The notes beneath the pieces were generated by a model, which saw nothing but the letters and a program-made list of their open reading frames with translations, was not told where the DNA came from and searched no databases. From the NCBI GenBank assembly GCA_037126765.1, contig JBBCBC010000025.1:15556175-15620174 (forward strand): DNA of 64,000 nt, given 5' to 3'. This DNA is from Stenogyne calaminthoides (taxonomy: Eukaryota > Streptophyta > Magnoliopsida > Lamiales > Lamiaceae). Every line of letters begins with the position of its first letter. Position 1 is the first letter of the stretch. Shown here piece by piece: positions 11,100 to 22,619 of the stretch. The translations under genes and the position numbers were made by a program.

Positions 11100-12290
11100 C
11101 ATAATTGTGTGTAAGTGATCAGCTGCATTTTATCTACCATCCTTAACAGGCATCATGCAGAAATTTACAACATCTCTTTCATGCAACTCTTTTGAGATTT
11201 CAGCCTTCAAACCTGATGCCAACTCATGAGAAAAAGAAACTCCAACAAAAAAATGAGATGCATAACAAATTCTTAAGTATAACATGACATCATATTACAT
11301 GTAGTCGAGTTCGTAATGTTGTTTGAGACTCTTCAAAATCTTTCTCTCTAGCTTTAAAATTGTGTCTTTGAGATGTATGGATTCCATTTGAGACTTCTCA
11401 TGTGGCAGTCCAGTCACATCATCTACTGGAAAGCTCCAAATAAAAATGGCAAAACGATATTTTTTCGATCGATTTGGGATTAAAATTGGACATTGTCAAA
11501 GTTATTGAGACTAAATCGATGACAAAAAGGGTTGGTGTCCTCTAAGGTACAAAATAAAAGAAAAAAAAATTCTAAAATAAAAAAAAAGTGACTCATAGAT
11601 ACAAAAAAAAATGATTAAAAAGACAATAGTAACCCCAACTACGTACCCCATTTGACCAATTCCTTTCCCCACTTCCCAATAAAAGTACACGCTGCATTTC
11701 CCCATTTCCCTGCGGCCCCACCTACCCCACCACACCTCTTTCCCATTGGTGTTTAATGCACATTTGTGCGATTTGAAACTTGTCAAATCCACAAATGTGC
11801 ATAGTTAGATGATTAGTTAATGATTAAGTGATGATTATATAATTATTTATTTATTTATTGCATTTTTTTTCTTTTATTATTTAGATTGTTTATTGCATTT
11901 TTTTTCGATATTAATTATTTTTTTTCTTTTTATTATTTAGATGGTTTATTGCATTTTTTTCTTTTGATATTAATTAATTATTTATTTATTGTAATTTTTT
12001 TCCTTTTATTATTTAGATGATTTATTGTATTTTTTTTCCTTTTATTATTTAGTTTATTGTGTTGTATATGTAATGTAAGATAATTAATTAATTATGTAAA
12101 AATATTCTAATTAATTATTTTTTTTAAGAGGTAATATTGAAAAATATCAAATTTATCATATGTAACATTTTAATAATTTTGAGAGTAATAATTCACAATT
12201 CACAATGTTTATAATATTACAGAAAATGTCATTACTCTTCACCCATATTTACACAAAAGTCATATTCTTTCTAAAGTTTATACTACTAAC
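11100..12290. other. Spacer with T-rich tandem repeat
   Basis: No gene recognised. At about 11838-12060 a degenerate unit of roughly 40 bp (TTTATTGCATTTTTTTT plus TTTATTATTTAGATG) is repeated four to five times. The ORF near 11511-11792 is composition-driven and not supported. Confidence 0.6.
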
Positions 12291-12291
12291 C

Positions 12292-12803
12292 TCACAAATT
12301 TCTTTTTGCATCATATTTAGCTTTACGTCGTTGTGCATCCAAGTTGAATAATAAATTGTATAGTTCTATTCTACTTGTAAATTGACATTCTAAATTATAT
12401 GCAGTTGGATGACGACAGTTGACCCAGAATGGAGACATTGACGGCACTGGATAATCCTGAGATGTCATTTGCAATTGAAATTAAAGGTAAAAAAATTTAG
12501 CTATAATTAAACGGTTAAAATATATTATAAAAAAATATACAAAAACAACAAATAGTTTTTCTTACCAATATCCAATGTGAATTGTTGTACACGTTCCCTA
12601 ACACCAAATCGAAAGTCGGAGGTGGTCGACATTCTTCCAAGGCAAATGACGGAGGACAAAAAATCCGGCGAAACATGAGAGAATGACATTACGAAAATAT
12701 TATAATAGGTTGCAACCAAGTATCCACAGTCAGGTAGTGAAAACCACTTATCTATTGAGACTGGACCATCGAAGTGAGATAGAGTTTTCTTCAAGTCCGA
12801 CAT
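12292..12803 (-). pseudogene. MULE-OTU protein, C-terminal part
   Basis: Two minus-strand exon-like pieces continue the OTU-like region of the gene at 12837-13619. The first (12803 down to about 12560) has the family-typical W-SLPDCGYLVATYYN segment. The second (12474-12292) has the tail PVPSMSPFWVNCRH seen in plant MULE-OTU proteins, ending in basic residues before a stop. They are separated from each other and from the upstream piece by short A+T-rich gaps that could be introns. The set decays in parallel with the transposase core upstream. Confidence 0.6.
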
Positions 12804-12836
12804 GGTTGTAATACCACCTAAAACAACATTGTATAA

Positions 12837-13830
12837 TTATTTTCTTTTGTTGAGCTCAAATAACATATTCATTCGTACCTGCGCCCATGTGTCTTGGGTT
12901 TGGTAGATTGTGAGCGCAACAACTCTAAATCCACAATTTCCGTCTCCAACCACATCTATGAATGATTGAATATGTTCTCTCATAAAGGGAGCAAAGTCTT
13001 TCTCCACCGTAGAACCCTTAAAACGGGACGGTGAGCTAAAACTATTCTGAAAATCAGTCTTACTCTTTTGAGCGCTGCTGTTACGGCGTTGATCCGCAGA
13101 TCCCCTCGCCGGTTTTGAATTAGGAGTTTTTGGAGAATTTTGGTCGTTCGGTCCCTCATTGTATGAAAAGCTCATCCGACTCCGACTCCCTTCATATGTG
13201 CTATTTCTACGACCTTCTTGTGGAATATCTTTATATGCATTAGTTCGCTTCACTCTCCCCTTACCCTTAACCTTTTCTTTTGGTTTACTTTTGAAAAATT
13301 TGGAAGCGTTCTTCCATTTCTCCCAAAGTGAAGGTACACGATCGGTGCTTTTAGGGTGCTTCTTCGTCTTTTTTTCATCTTTTAGAGGTTCAACAAGGTC
13401 TTCTTCCGTGTCCGTTTCATCGAATAATTTTCTCCTCGTATTATCGGTGGTAGAATTACGTGAAAAATCTATACCCAATGTTCTCCAACACACGTCAATA
13501 CCCTCTATAGGGATAGATTCGTTGTTATCCACGTACCAGGAAATCTCGCAATGACACGGAAGACCATGAGTTCTCCGAAGATAATGGCCGCATAATTTTT
13601 CGCCTAGATTTTTATTCATTTCTTAGAGAATAAGGTCGAATATCTTAAACGTGATATTGCGCACTAATTGCTAGAAGAGTACGTTTTCTAATAAATCGGT
13701 CCTTGTCTTGTTGGCGCTAAACATCGACTGTTTTTTAATCTCGCACAATTGCAACTGCATGACCTGATGTAGGCGGAAGAAGACATTGTCAAATGAGAGA
13801 TTGGCACTGTCAAGATTTTTTTTTACCCTG
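12837..13830 (-). pseudogene. MULE transposase C-terminus with SWIM finger, linker and start of OTU domain
   Basis: Minus-strand reading starts near 13830 with LDSANLSFDNVFF, then LQLCEIKKQ, then two stops, then CGHYLRRTHGLPCHCEI. This last is the CxCxnCxH-like SWIM zinc finger that closes plant MULE transposases. A long basic, Ser- and Lys-rich linker follows. After it comes VVGDGNCGFRVVA, an OTU cysteine-protease motif in which D-G-x-C carries the nucleophile. In-frame stops near 13670 and 13620 and the split transposase core show it is dead. Confidence 0.75.
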
Positions 13831-14032
13831 TGATGCTCTTGTTCAGCCCTACATTAATAATATTTTAAAATTTAAATAAATTAATTAAATATAATAGCTA
13901 ATCTGAAAAGTAAAAAGATTGTAGGAGTACACATTTGTCGTGTAGTTTTTAAATAGTGTCACGACCTCCGATCGAGATATGCTCCCTACAATCCGGTCTC
14001 CATATTTTAAAAGTCAAGTTTCTTCGCAATAG

Positions 14033-14580
14033 CTAATTAGTCCAGGAATTTCTTATACTTTTTCCGCATGTATCTTGATTCACTTCCCATTCTTCAACCC
14101 TGTGAATATTTGAAATTGCCGAATTCCAATTACCTTTAAAAGAATTAGCGTACTTATCATCAAATCGTTCATGTTTTATAGCCCGGAGTAGAACACATTC
14201 CTCTATGTGGTATCTGCATAAATGTTTCTGCGATTCCCGGAAAAATTTCATCCACTGCACTCATCATCGCTAATGCCCTGTCCGTAACAATGACATTTGA
14301 CGTGTCATGCTCATACATTCCCCGAATAAATCGTAAGATAAATTCGAAGTGTTCCGTAGTTTCATGACTCATAAATCGTATCTGATGGTGAAAGTCTTGT
14401 CGATTATTGTTGCACCAACCGCTTCGATAAAAGGCATATAAGTACATAGTGGTTTTTATGCGTTGTATCAATAATCGATGCTTATGGATATATGTTCACC
14501 ATTGCATAAGAATCTGGATGGGTGAACACAATATCTTGTAGTACGTCAGTACCATCTGCCTTTCGATATTGGTACCTAAT
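14033..14580 (-). pseudogene. MULE transposase catalytic core, broken
   Basis: Reads DVLQDIVFTHPDS, then IIDTTHK, which holds the first catalytic Asp of the MULE domain. After a frameshift come FMSHETTEHFEFILRF, VIVTDRALAMM with the second Asp, and after a further frameshift LCRYHIEECVLLRAI. The order and spacing match the MULE transposase domain (DDE/D superfamily). A stop follows MVNIYP, and at least two frameshifts occur. N-terminal FAR1-like DNA-binding sequence was not found. No terminal inverted repeats were located. Confidence 0.75.
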
Positions 14581-14599
14581 TTCATAAATTAAATACATC

Positions 14600-15300
14600 A
14601 TTGATGATTATTAAATGCACCAAGAGTGAGATGTAATAGAGTTAAATGAATCAATGAATGAGAGCATGCTACAAGAATGATTGTTTAAAGTTTAATGAAA
14701 ATACTAATGTAAAATTTTTTTTTAATGAATCCATACACTAGGATGCTCTGAGTTGCATAATTTTGATAAAATGGAAAAATTCAATCCAATTTATTAATAA
14801 ATAAATATTATTTGGTTACTTTTATTTTGATTTGAATTCAAGTGTGATTCCAATTTTTACTGTATGAATATATGCAAAAAATACGAACATGCCGAATATT
14901 ACATAGGTAAGGATAAAAATTCCAATTCTAATATATGTAAATTAAAATCGTCCTAAGTTTTATAATGTGTAATCATATACTTAATCTTCTAACTTTTACT
15001 TAATTTATTACATTATTATTATTATAATATTGGTACCTTTTTGTGGAAATGTTGTAAAAAATATTAAAGTAAAAAATATTTATACTCCAACTATTTGGAT
15101 AACCGACCAAACCAAACTTATAATTCCATTAGGTTAAAAAATATCTATTGATGCACGATGCATATAGGTTGTGTAATCTATTTGGTATTTATGAGGTTCA
15201 ATATTTGCTTCTCTATCATTTCTAAGCCCATTTCTACGCAAATTTTATATTAACACATATAACATAAATAAAAATATATAAAATGTACTTAAAATTTTAC
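14600..15300. other. A+T-rich spacer
   Basis: No gene or element recognised between the MULE relic and the coding-like fragment at 15.3 kb. Confidence 0.5.
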
Positions 15301-15311
15301 CTGTAATTCAG

Positions 15312-15795
15312 CTCTCGCAGTTGGTGAATGAAGTTTTTCGTAGGGGTACGTCCATCCCGATTTTGACTCCTCATTTGGTTCCTTTCATTGTTGACTCTTT
15401 TTTAATCCGTAACATTATTGGGATCGACTCTCTTCAGATTTCCCAATATGTTGCTTGGACTGACGTTCATCAATGTTTACAGCTGTACTTGTCTTCAGAT
15501 TTTGTTTGTTTTTAAAGGAACGTCATGATACTTTTGATAATATCTATTGTTGGAGGCCTAGCACTTGGGACCCATACCAAAACTTAATTTCCGCCGATGA
15601 TGATACGTGGAGATTCTGGCATAGGGTTCGTATACAATTTTTTTCATATAATAAATTATTTTACAATACTATTTTTTATTAATTATATTCTATTCAGATG
15701 TTTGGCAGGAAGGTTCGGGCTTATTACTGGAAGGGGGAACCGGAGTGGGAGAATTTGAAAGAGTCGTTCAAGGTACCTACAATCCAGCCGTGAAG
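15312..15795 (+). pseudogene. Coding-like fragment of unknown family
   Basis: Protein-like composition in shifting plus-strand frames: QISQYVAWTDVHQ near 15450, WRPSTWDPYQNLISADDD near 15560, then a possible intron (GT after GGGTTC, acceptor TTCTATTCAG near 15700) and RAYYWKGEPEWENLKESF. The W-rich WxPY...W pattern recalls the segment after the plant mobile domain in MAIN-like genes, but the match is too weak to assign. The frames overlap, so it is not intact. Confidence 0.35.
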
Positions 15796-15824
15796 ATTTG
15801 TTCAACATTGATAGTGGTGTGAAG

Positions 15825-16620
15825 TGGTTGTAATCTTGTAGTATTTTAATGTTTAATCATTTTCGTATTATGTGGTTGTAATGTTGTAATATTTTAATGT
15901 TTAATCATTTTCGTATTATGTGGTTGTAATCTTCTCTATTTATAAAGTATTACATTAGTTCCATATTTATAAAAGTATTAGTTCATTAACATAAAAATAT
16001 TACTGAATAATGGTATTTATAATTTTAAAGAATAAAAAAAAAATTGGTCCACATTTTAAATTTATTTATCATTATTTTTATATAAAACAATTATTTATTT
16101 ATTTATTATATTGATGCAACATATGAAATATATATTGTAATGAATTATTTGATATTTTTTTATTTAATTTACAAAATTAAGATATATTAAAAATAAATAA
16201 ATATGGATATAACTTATAAAATTAAACATATTATTTAATTAAGTCTTAAGAAATAAGAGAGATGAGGGCCATGTGGGTATAAAAGTATTAGTCCATATAT
16301 ATACAAGTATTAGTTCCACATTTATAAAAGTATTAGTGAATTAATATAAACGTATTATTGAATGAATATTTATAAAAGTATTATTGAATGAATATTTATA
16401 AAGTTTTAGTTCATTAATATAAAACTTTTATACACATGAAAATAATACTAGAACTAATACTTTTATAATAAAAGTATTCGTTCTATATATATAAAGTATT
16501 ATTTTCATGTGTATAAAATTTGAATAAAAAAAATACATAAATTTATCTCCCAACCGCCCAAAATTAATTTCTACCCCTCAAAATTAATTCCCAACCGCCC
16601 AAAATGAATTTCAAAATTGG
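15825..16620. repeat. A+T-rich spacer with short tandem repeats
   Basis: A unit of about 56 bp (GTGGTTGTAAT...TTTCGTATTAT) is repeated near 15825-15935. From about 16275 to 16520 the phrase 'ataaaagtattagttcatta' recurs in direct and inverted orientation. No gene seen. Confidence 0.65.
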
Positions 16621-17117
16621 ATTGCTGGTCAAACTATGTCGCACAGACTGTGCGATGGAACCCGTACTTGTCGCACAGATCGTGAGACAGCCATAACTTC
16701 TTCTTTTTTTTTAACCGGCCAACAAATTAATTTAATATACCAACACTCCTTCACACTCATATACCAACACTCTCATCTTCCCCACTCCTCTCATCTTCCC
16801 CACTCCTTCACACTCATATACCAACACTCTCATCTTCCCAACTCGCCCGCCATCATCCACCCCAGACAACCGCCGCCGTTTTAGCCTTCCACCGACGCCG
16901 TCCACCGGAGTTATTTGTTTATTTTTTTGGTTTTTTTAATTTTAATGTATATCCGTTTCTTGTTTTCATTTTTCCGTCATATAATAACAAAATTATTATT
17001 CATTAACACAACCCGCTTGCTACCGCCGCCCGCTTGCCGCCGCCGCCCACTTGCCGCCGCCACCCGTTTGCAGTCCACCGCCGCCGCCGTCAAGGTGTGT
17101 ATTTCTTATTTTCATTT

Positions 17118-17690
17118 TGGGTATTAGTTGTATTGCTGTTTAGTATTAGTTGTATTGCTGTTTGGTATTAGTTGTTATGCTGTTTGGTATTAGTTGTATT
17201 GCTGTTTGGTATTAGTTGTTATGCTGTTTGATATTAGTTGTAATGCTGTTTGGTATTAGTTGTATTGCTGTTTGGTATTAGTTGTTATGCTTTTTGGTAT
17301 TAGTTGTATTGCTGTTTGGTATTAGTTGTTATGCTGTTTGATATTAGTTGTAATGCTGTTTGGTATTAGTTGTATTGCTGTTTGGTATTAGTTGTTATGC
17401 TGTTTGATATTAGTTGTAATGCTGTTTGGTATTAGTTGTATTGCTGTTTGGTATTAGTTGTTATGCTGTTTGGTATTAGTTGTATTACTGTTTGGTATTA
17501 GTTGTTATGCTGTTTGGTATTAGTTGTAATGTTGTTTGGTATTAGTTGTAATGTTGTTTGGTATTAGTTGTATTGCTGTTTGGTATTGTATTGCTGTTTG
17601 GTATTAGTTGTAATGCTGTTTGGTATTAGTTGAATTGTTGTTTGGTATTATTTGTATTGTTGTTTGGTATTAGTTGTTTTGTTGTTTGTT
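17118..17690. repeat. Minisatellite, 22 bp unit, about 26 copies
   Basis: Array of TATTAGTTGTATTGCTGTTTGG with regular variants (ttatgctg, taatgctg, gatatt). Higher-order alternation of the variants is visible. It lies upstream of the plant-mobile-domain gene remains. Confidence 0.92.
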
Positions 17691-17841
17691 TAATTCAATT
17701 TTTAAATTCATATTAACATATCACTAAATTATTATTTTTTTCACTATGTGGCGCCCCGAATGCCCCGTTTGCTCCACCCTATGTAGAGTATGCGATCGAT
17801 GTGTTCTTGCAGAACAACATGCGCCATAAAATTATAATGAT

Positions 17842-18300
17842 TTATTCGAACTCCAAAATATGTCTTGGAGTAGTATCTTAGACCTCGATCTAAACACCCC
17901 TCCTGCTCAACAACCTTATGTAGAAGCGATCTATTAGATGGATCATGCACGGTCATGCACATAATGATTTCAGTTTGAATACTCAACCTACTAATTTCTC
18001 CCCAATTGAATTCCCCGATTTATTCTCACCAACTACTAATTACTCTAATCACTCCACTCACTCTCATCACTCAACTCACTCTCACCACTCCACTCACTCT
18101 TATCACTCGACCCACTCTCATCACTCTAGCCACTCTAGCCTCATCACTCTACCCAGTCTCATCACTCAAGTCACCCTCGTCCTTTCGGCTCAACAACACT
18201 AGGTTGAGGATGATTCTGAAAGTCTTTTGAGGAGAAACCTGGCGTCATCCTCGTCCTCGCAACATAATGATTGGTTGGCGACAAGCGTCGATGCACAGTG
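17842..18300 (+). pseudogene. N-terminal exon-like region with DLNTPP and His/Ser/Thr repeat
   Basis: Reads MSWSSILDLDLNTPPAQQ, then a stop and frame change. Next comes FSLNTQPTNFSPIEFPDLFS, followed by a repeat of about 18 bp units coding Ser-Thr-His-Ser-His-His (18050-18150). A downstream piece has DDSESLLRR plus Ser-rich sequence. DLN-type N-termini followed by low-complexity sequence occur in plant transposon-derived proteins, and LxLxL/DLNxxP also resembles an EAR repression motif. It precedes the plant mobile domain exons by about 150 bp and may be their N-terminus. The function is unknown, and stops show it is not intact. Confidence 0.4.
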
Positions 18301-18456
18301 GACCTATTGATCGAGTGTGTTGATTGCTTTCAAAACACACAAGCAACAAAATATGAGACAATTCGGTAAGTAAAATACATATTAGTTTTGCAATTATTTA
18401 TTTATAAACATGTTACAATATGTAAATTAACTTGTTCATTTTTTGTAAAAAAATTG

Positions 18457-19720
18457 TAGAGCTTTCGTAAGGTCCTCGGTAGCCACACTCGAATGAAAGC
18501 TCTTCAGAGTTGGTCATCGAATCCATTCCCTCAGGGTAATCATTTCTTTGACCTCATTCAAAACTCCGGATTGGAGGGTATCGGGCAAATGATGTTCCAC
18601 TCCATCAACATGTCCCTCATTTTGACGTTCGGCCGAAAGGTGGCACCACGAGGCGAACACTTTCCATATGCCCTTCGGGAAATGGCGATCACACTACATG
18701 ACGTTCATGCTATCCTTGGTAAAGTTTACATAAAGTTAATTTTTATTTTATCAATATTTTTATTTTTTAATAATTAATTTCACTAATAATTAAAACAACT
18801 TTTTCAAATGTAGGCTTGAACATAAATGGCCTCTCCGTCATTGGCAACAGTCAAAGTATTGACAATGCATTGTATACTGCATGCGGATGTAGGGGAGATA
18901 ACTTACACAGCACCCTCCTTAACGATGTGTCTATTGCTTTTGTTACATTTTGGTACCGATGGGGTTACTACTTGTTTATTGATAAAACGCGTGATTCTGT
19001 CCCCAAGGATTATCTGGAGGTGTTGGGTGATCTCGATTATGTCACTAACTATGCATGGGGAGCCGCTGCATTGGCTTATTTATATCACCAACTTGGGGTG
19101 GCATCCAGACGTGAGACGACACAGATTTTGGGCTGTTTAACATTGCTGGAGGTTAAAATTCAATTTCTTTTATATTTCCAATGATTTAAAATTTTTAATA
19201 TATATATTGTTACATCTAATAAGTTAAACTCATTTAAAATTTACTGATCTTTGGATATCACGAGTACTTCATTTGAGTTGCCCGAACCTTGATGACGCTA
19301 TTTATTATAACTGTAGGACCCCAAGAGCATTGCGATGGAACAACTCCCAAACATTCACTTCAAATGCACGGGAACTTGTACATTATCGGAAACTTTTGGA
19401 TAATTACCCATCGAGTCATGTAAGTTTCTCATTCTCAATACATCTTAATAGAAATGCGTAATTTATAATTTAAGTAACTTAACAAAATGACTTATAAATA
19501 TTTTTTTCTTAAAATATAGATCAATTGGACTCCCTTCGGCCGTCAATCGTTAATCCCTCCCGCATCGTTATTTCACGGTTGCCTTCGTTTATGGACTACG
19601 CCGGGTATATGCGAAAAGAGGGGTTGCAAGACAATTTGGGAGAGTTCGTAGCGTACCCCGACCGATCGACTTTCGATCATCATCGTTCAAATTTGGGTGC
19701 CAAAGGCGAGGGTTTCTGAA
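18457..19720 (+). pseudogene. Plant mobile domain (MAIN-like) gene remains
   Basis: Four exon-like blocks. Block 1 (about 18457-18718) ends RGEHFPYALREMAITLHDV then HAILG, before GT. Block 2 (about 18814-19151) starts LNINGLSVIG and contains DKTRDSVPKDYLEVLGDL and YAWGAAALAYLYHQLG. Block 3 (about 19250-19418) holds RWNNSQTF and LVHYRKLLDN. Block 4 (from about 19519) holds NWTPFG. This order matches the plant mobile domain of MAIN/MAIL proteins and related MULE- and Gypsy-borne genes. Blocks 1 and 2 are open and have splice-like borders. Block 3 needs a frame change, and block 4 breaks up after about 70 codons, so it is decayed or a distant gene model. Confidence 0.65.
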
Positions 19721-20250
19721 AAGAAAGTTTATGGGCTGCGATCGCGATATTGGAACGAAAATGCAAAATCACAATTACCCACTACATCACCTTGGTCCCG
19801 GTCGTAGTCTTGGATAGTACCTTGGAATTATCCAACATGGTGCGCTAGCATAACACATCGAGAGTGCACAACCACGCACCACGGTGACAACAATGTTACC
19901 ATCAATGCCATGTATGGTTTGGGCGCAACAAAGGTTGGGACAAGTGATCTGAAGACACACAGACGTTGATCGTCCGGGCTCGTGAGGATCCATAGTGTCC
20001 CCGATTATATCATGCGGACTAAACGTGATTGCCCATCATCTTTGGTATATAGCACGGTCCCGTCCTGCGTATTGGGGACCACAACAAGGATATCTTACTC
20101 AAGAATTAAGCCCAACAAATATCTCCTGGTTGGTGGGACCAAGCCCCATATTATCAACAATATTACCAAAACCCACCAAACAATCCTAACGATGACCATA
20201 ACAATTATTAATCCATTTATTTTGATTTTCTTTATTTATGTTTGATGATT
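19720..20250 (+). pseudogene. Possible C-terminal remains of the plant-mobile-domain gene
   Basis: Coding-like composition persists in broken frames to about 20240, with Pro-, Gln- and Tyr-containing stretches. No domain was recognised. It may be the low-complexity C-terminus of the same gene. Confidence 0.3.
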
Positions 20251-20790
20251 ATTTATTTATACTTAATCGCTCATACAACAATATTATTTTTTTATGTTTG
20301 ATGATTTTTCTTGTTAAATGTTTTGACTTTTTTTCATAAAAATCAAACATAATATAGAAATAAATAGTGATACAAATTATAAATTCTTTTTATTTAAATG
20401 AATAACTTTATATAAAAATAAATTTATTAACTCAAAATTCGACATCTTAAACATCTTAAAATTCGAAAGTTACAAAATATTGGAACAAATTATTTAACTT
20501 AAAAATCAACAATTCTATAATGAAGATTTTTTTTTTTTAAATTCGAAAAAAAAAATTATATAATATTATCATTTTTTTGTCACACTCATACTCACAAAAT
20601 TATAAAGCAAAAAAAATAAATAGAAAAAAAAAAACAGGTTGTCACGGTCATCGCGCGACAGAATCGACCTTGTCGCGCGCGTTGCGCGACACAAATAAGC
20701 TACTTCTTTTCCTCATCCGAGGTAGACCGCCTGTTTTATTGGTCAAATGTGCATATAGCACGACTCCCTCTTTCTCAATCTTGTTTTTAA
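20250..20790. other. Spacer with a short CG-rich palindromic patch
   Basis: A+T-rich, no gene. At 20640-20700 there are several CGCGCGAC/GTCGCGCG motifs. These recall the 'tgtcgcacag' motifs at 16637-16690 on the other side of the plant-mobile-domain region, and could be remnants of element ends, but no convincing inverted repeat was built. Confidence 0.35.
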
Positions 20791-21209
20791 GCTTCGTTTA
20801 CTTCATTAGGTATCCCGGAATAAGGTTAGTTTAGTATTAATAATTAAACCTAACCTAATGTTTACTTTATAAGTTGAAAAAAGTTGGGTAATCAAGGAGG
20901 CCCGGATTTAGAGTTTCTTAGCCCCCATTATTCAACCCACAAAATTGGGGGAGTTTAATAAACCATTCTACTATTTAGTGTACCAAATGACAATTATATC
21001 CCCTTTGATATTTTGTACTAGGGTTAAATTGGTAATCGTCCAAGTTTTCATGATTTAAACATGCAAGTAAATGAAGGTTGCTAACTGCTAAATATCCAAA
21101 CTCAATTCTAAATTGTACAAAGTAAACGATGAATAACCCAGTACAAATAGACTAACCACACCTATTTAACTTATCCCCTGGTAACCTAAATACCAAAGTA
21201 AATGAGGCC
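20791..21209. mobile_element. Candidate MITE (Tourist-like)
   Basis: The left part (TTTACTTCATTAGGTATCCC, then ATAAGGTTAG) and the right part (CTAACCACACCTATTTAACTTATCCC, then GGTAACC and AAAGTAAATGAGG) are imperfect inverted copies across about 420 bp, with no ORF. Borders are approximate and no target duplication was proven. Confidence 0.5.
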
Positions 21210-21299
21210 TTTTAATGTTCTGCGGTCCCCACACCCCTTCTCCCTTTATTGGTCCAAATTAAATATTACAGGTTTCCATATTAGCAAAGCAAATTTCGA

Positions 21300-22520
21300 A
21301 TTAAATTTTTTTTTTCCATTCTGAATTAATTCCCCATTTTAAATTAAATTTTGGAGTGTATTTTTAAAAAAAATTATATTTTGATCAATTTTGGAGTGCA
21401 TTTTTAAAAAAAAAAAAAATGTATTTTAGAACAATTTTAGAGTGCATTTAAAAAAAAATGTATTTTGAAGTGCATTTAAAAAAAAAAAATTGTATTTTGA
21501 TATATTTTGGAGTACATTTTTTTAAAAAAAATTGTATTTTGATCAATTTTGGAATGCATTTAAAAAAAAAAATGCATTTAACTTTTTAAAATTGTATTTT
21601 AGATCAGACCCAAAAGTGCATATTAATTAACTTTCAAAAAATAAACTCTTTTAATTTATGCATTATTGAACCGATTTTGGAGCGCATTTTTTTTCAAACT
21701 GTATTTTGAGTCAAGCATAAAAGTGCATATTAATTAATTTTCAGAAGTGTATATTAATTAATTTTTCAGAAAATAATTTCTACACTGCTGGGCTAATTTT
21801 GGAGTGCATTTTTTTAAAAAAAAAAAAAAATTATATTTTGATCAATTTTGGAGTGCATTTTTTTAAATTGTATTTTGATCAATTTTGCAGTGCATTTTTT
21901 TAAATTTTTTTTATTTTGGAGTGCATTTTTATTTTTCAAATTGTATTTTGAATCAGGCCTAAAAGTGCATATTAATTAATTTTCAGAAGTGCATATTAAT
22001 TAATTTTTCAGAAAATAATTTCTGCACCGCTGGGCCAATTTTAGAGAGCATTTTTTTTTAAAATTATATTTTGATCAATTTTGGAGTGCAAATTTTTTAA
22101 AAAAAAAAATTGTATATTGAAGTGTATTTTTTTAAAAAAATTGTATTTTGATCAATTTTGGAGTACATTTTTTTAAAAAAAAATTATATTTTGATCAATT
22201 TTGGAATGCATTTAAAAAAAAAATTCTATTTTGATTAATTTTGGAGTGCATTTTTTAATTAATTAATTTTTAAAAAATAACTATTTTAATTTATGTATTA
22301 CTAGGACAATTTTGAAGTGCATTTTTTAAAAAAAATGTATTGTTGAGCTAATTTTAGAGTGCATTTTTTTAATAGAAGCCCACAATTTTCAAAAAATAAA
22401 TTATTTTAAATTTTGCATTGCTCAACCAATTTTGGAATGCATTTTTTTTTAATAAAAACCCACAATTTTTCAGAAAATAAATTATTCTATAATTTGGGAG
22501 TGCATTTTTAAAAAAACTTA
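21300..22520. repeat. Degenerate A/T-rich tandem array, about 40-60 bp unit
   Basis: The phrase 'tgtattttgatcaatttt' plus 'ggagtgcatttttttaaa' recurs about twenty times with variable poly(A)/poly(T) spacers. Longer sub-blocks with 'aaaagtgcatattaattaa' recur at 21616, 21720 and 21960. No coding potential. Confidence 0.8.
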
Positions 22521-22619
22521 TATTTTCCCTATAAAAAAATATACTTTCTCTATAAAATATTGCACATCCCCAAATTTTACAGAAATTGTACTTTCCATAT
22601 AAAAAACTAAAAATCAGCA

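Noticed and set aside
11511..11792. 93-codon minus-strand ORF
   Set aside because: Trp/Gly- and Phe/Ile-rich by base composition, with no family resemblance and no neighbours that would support a gene.
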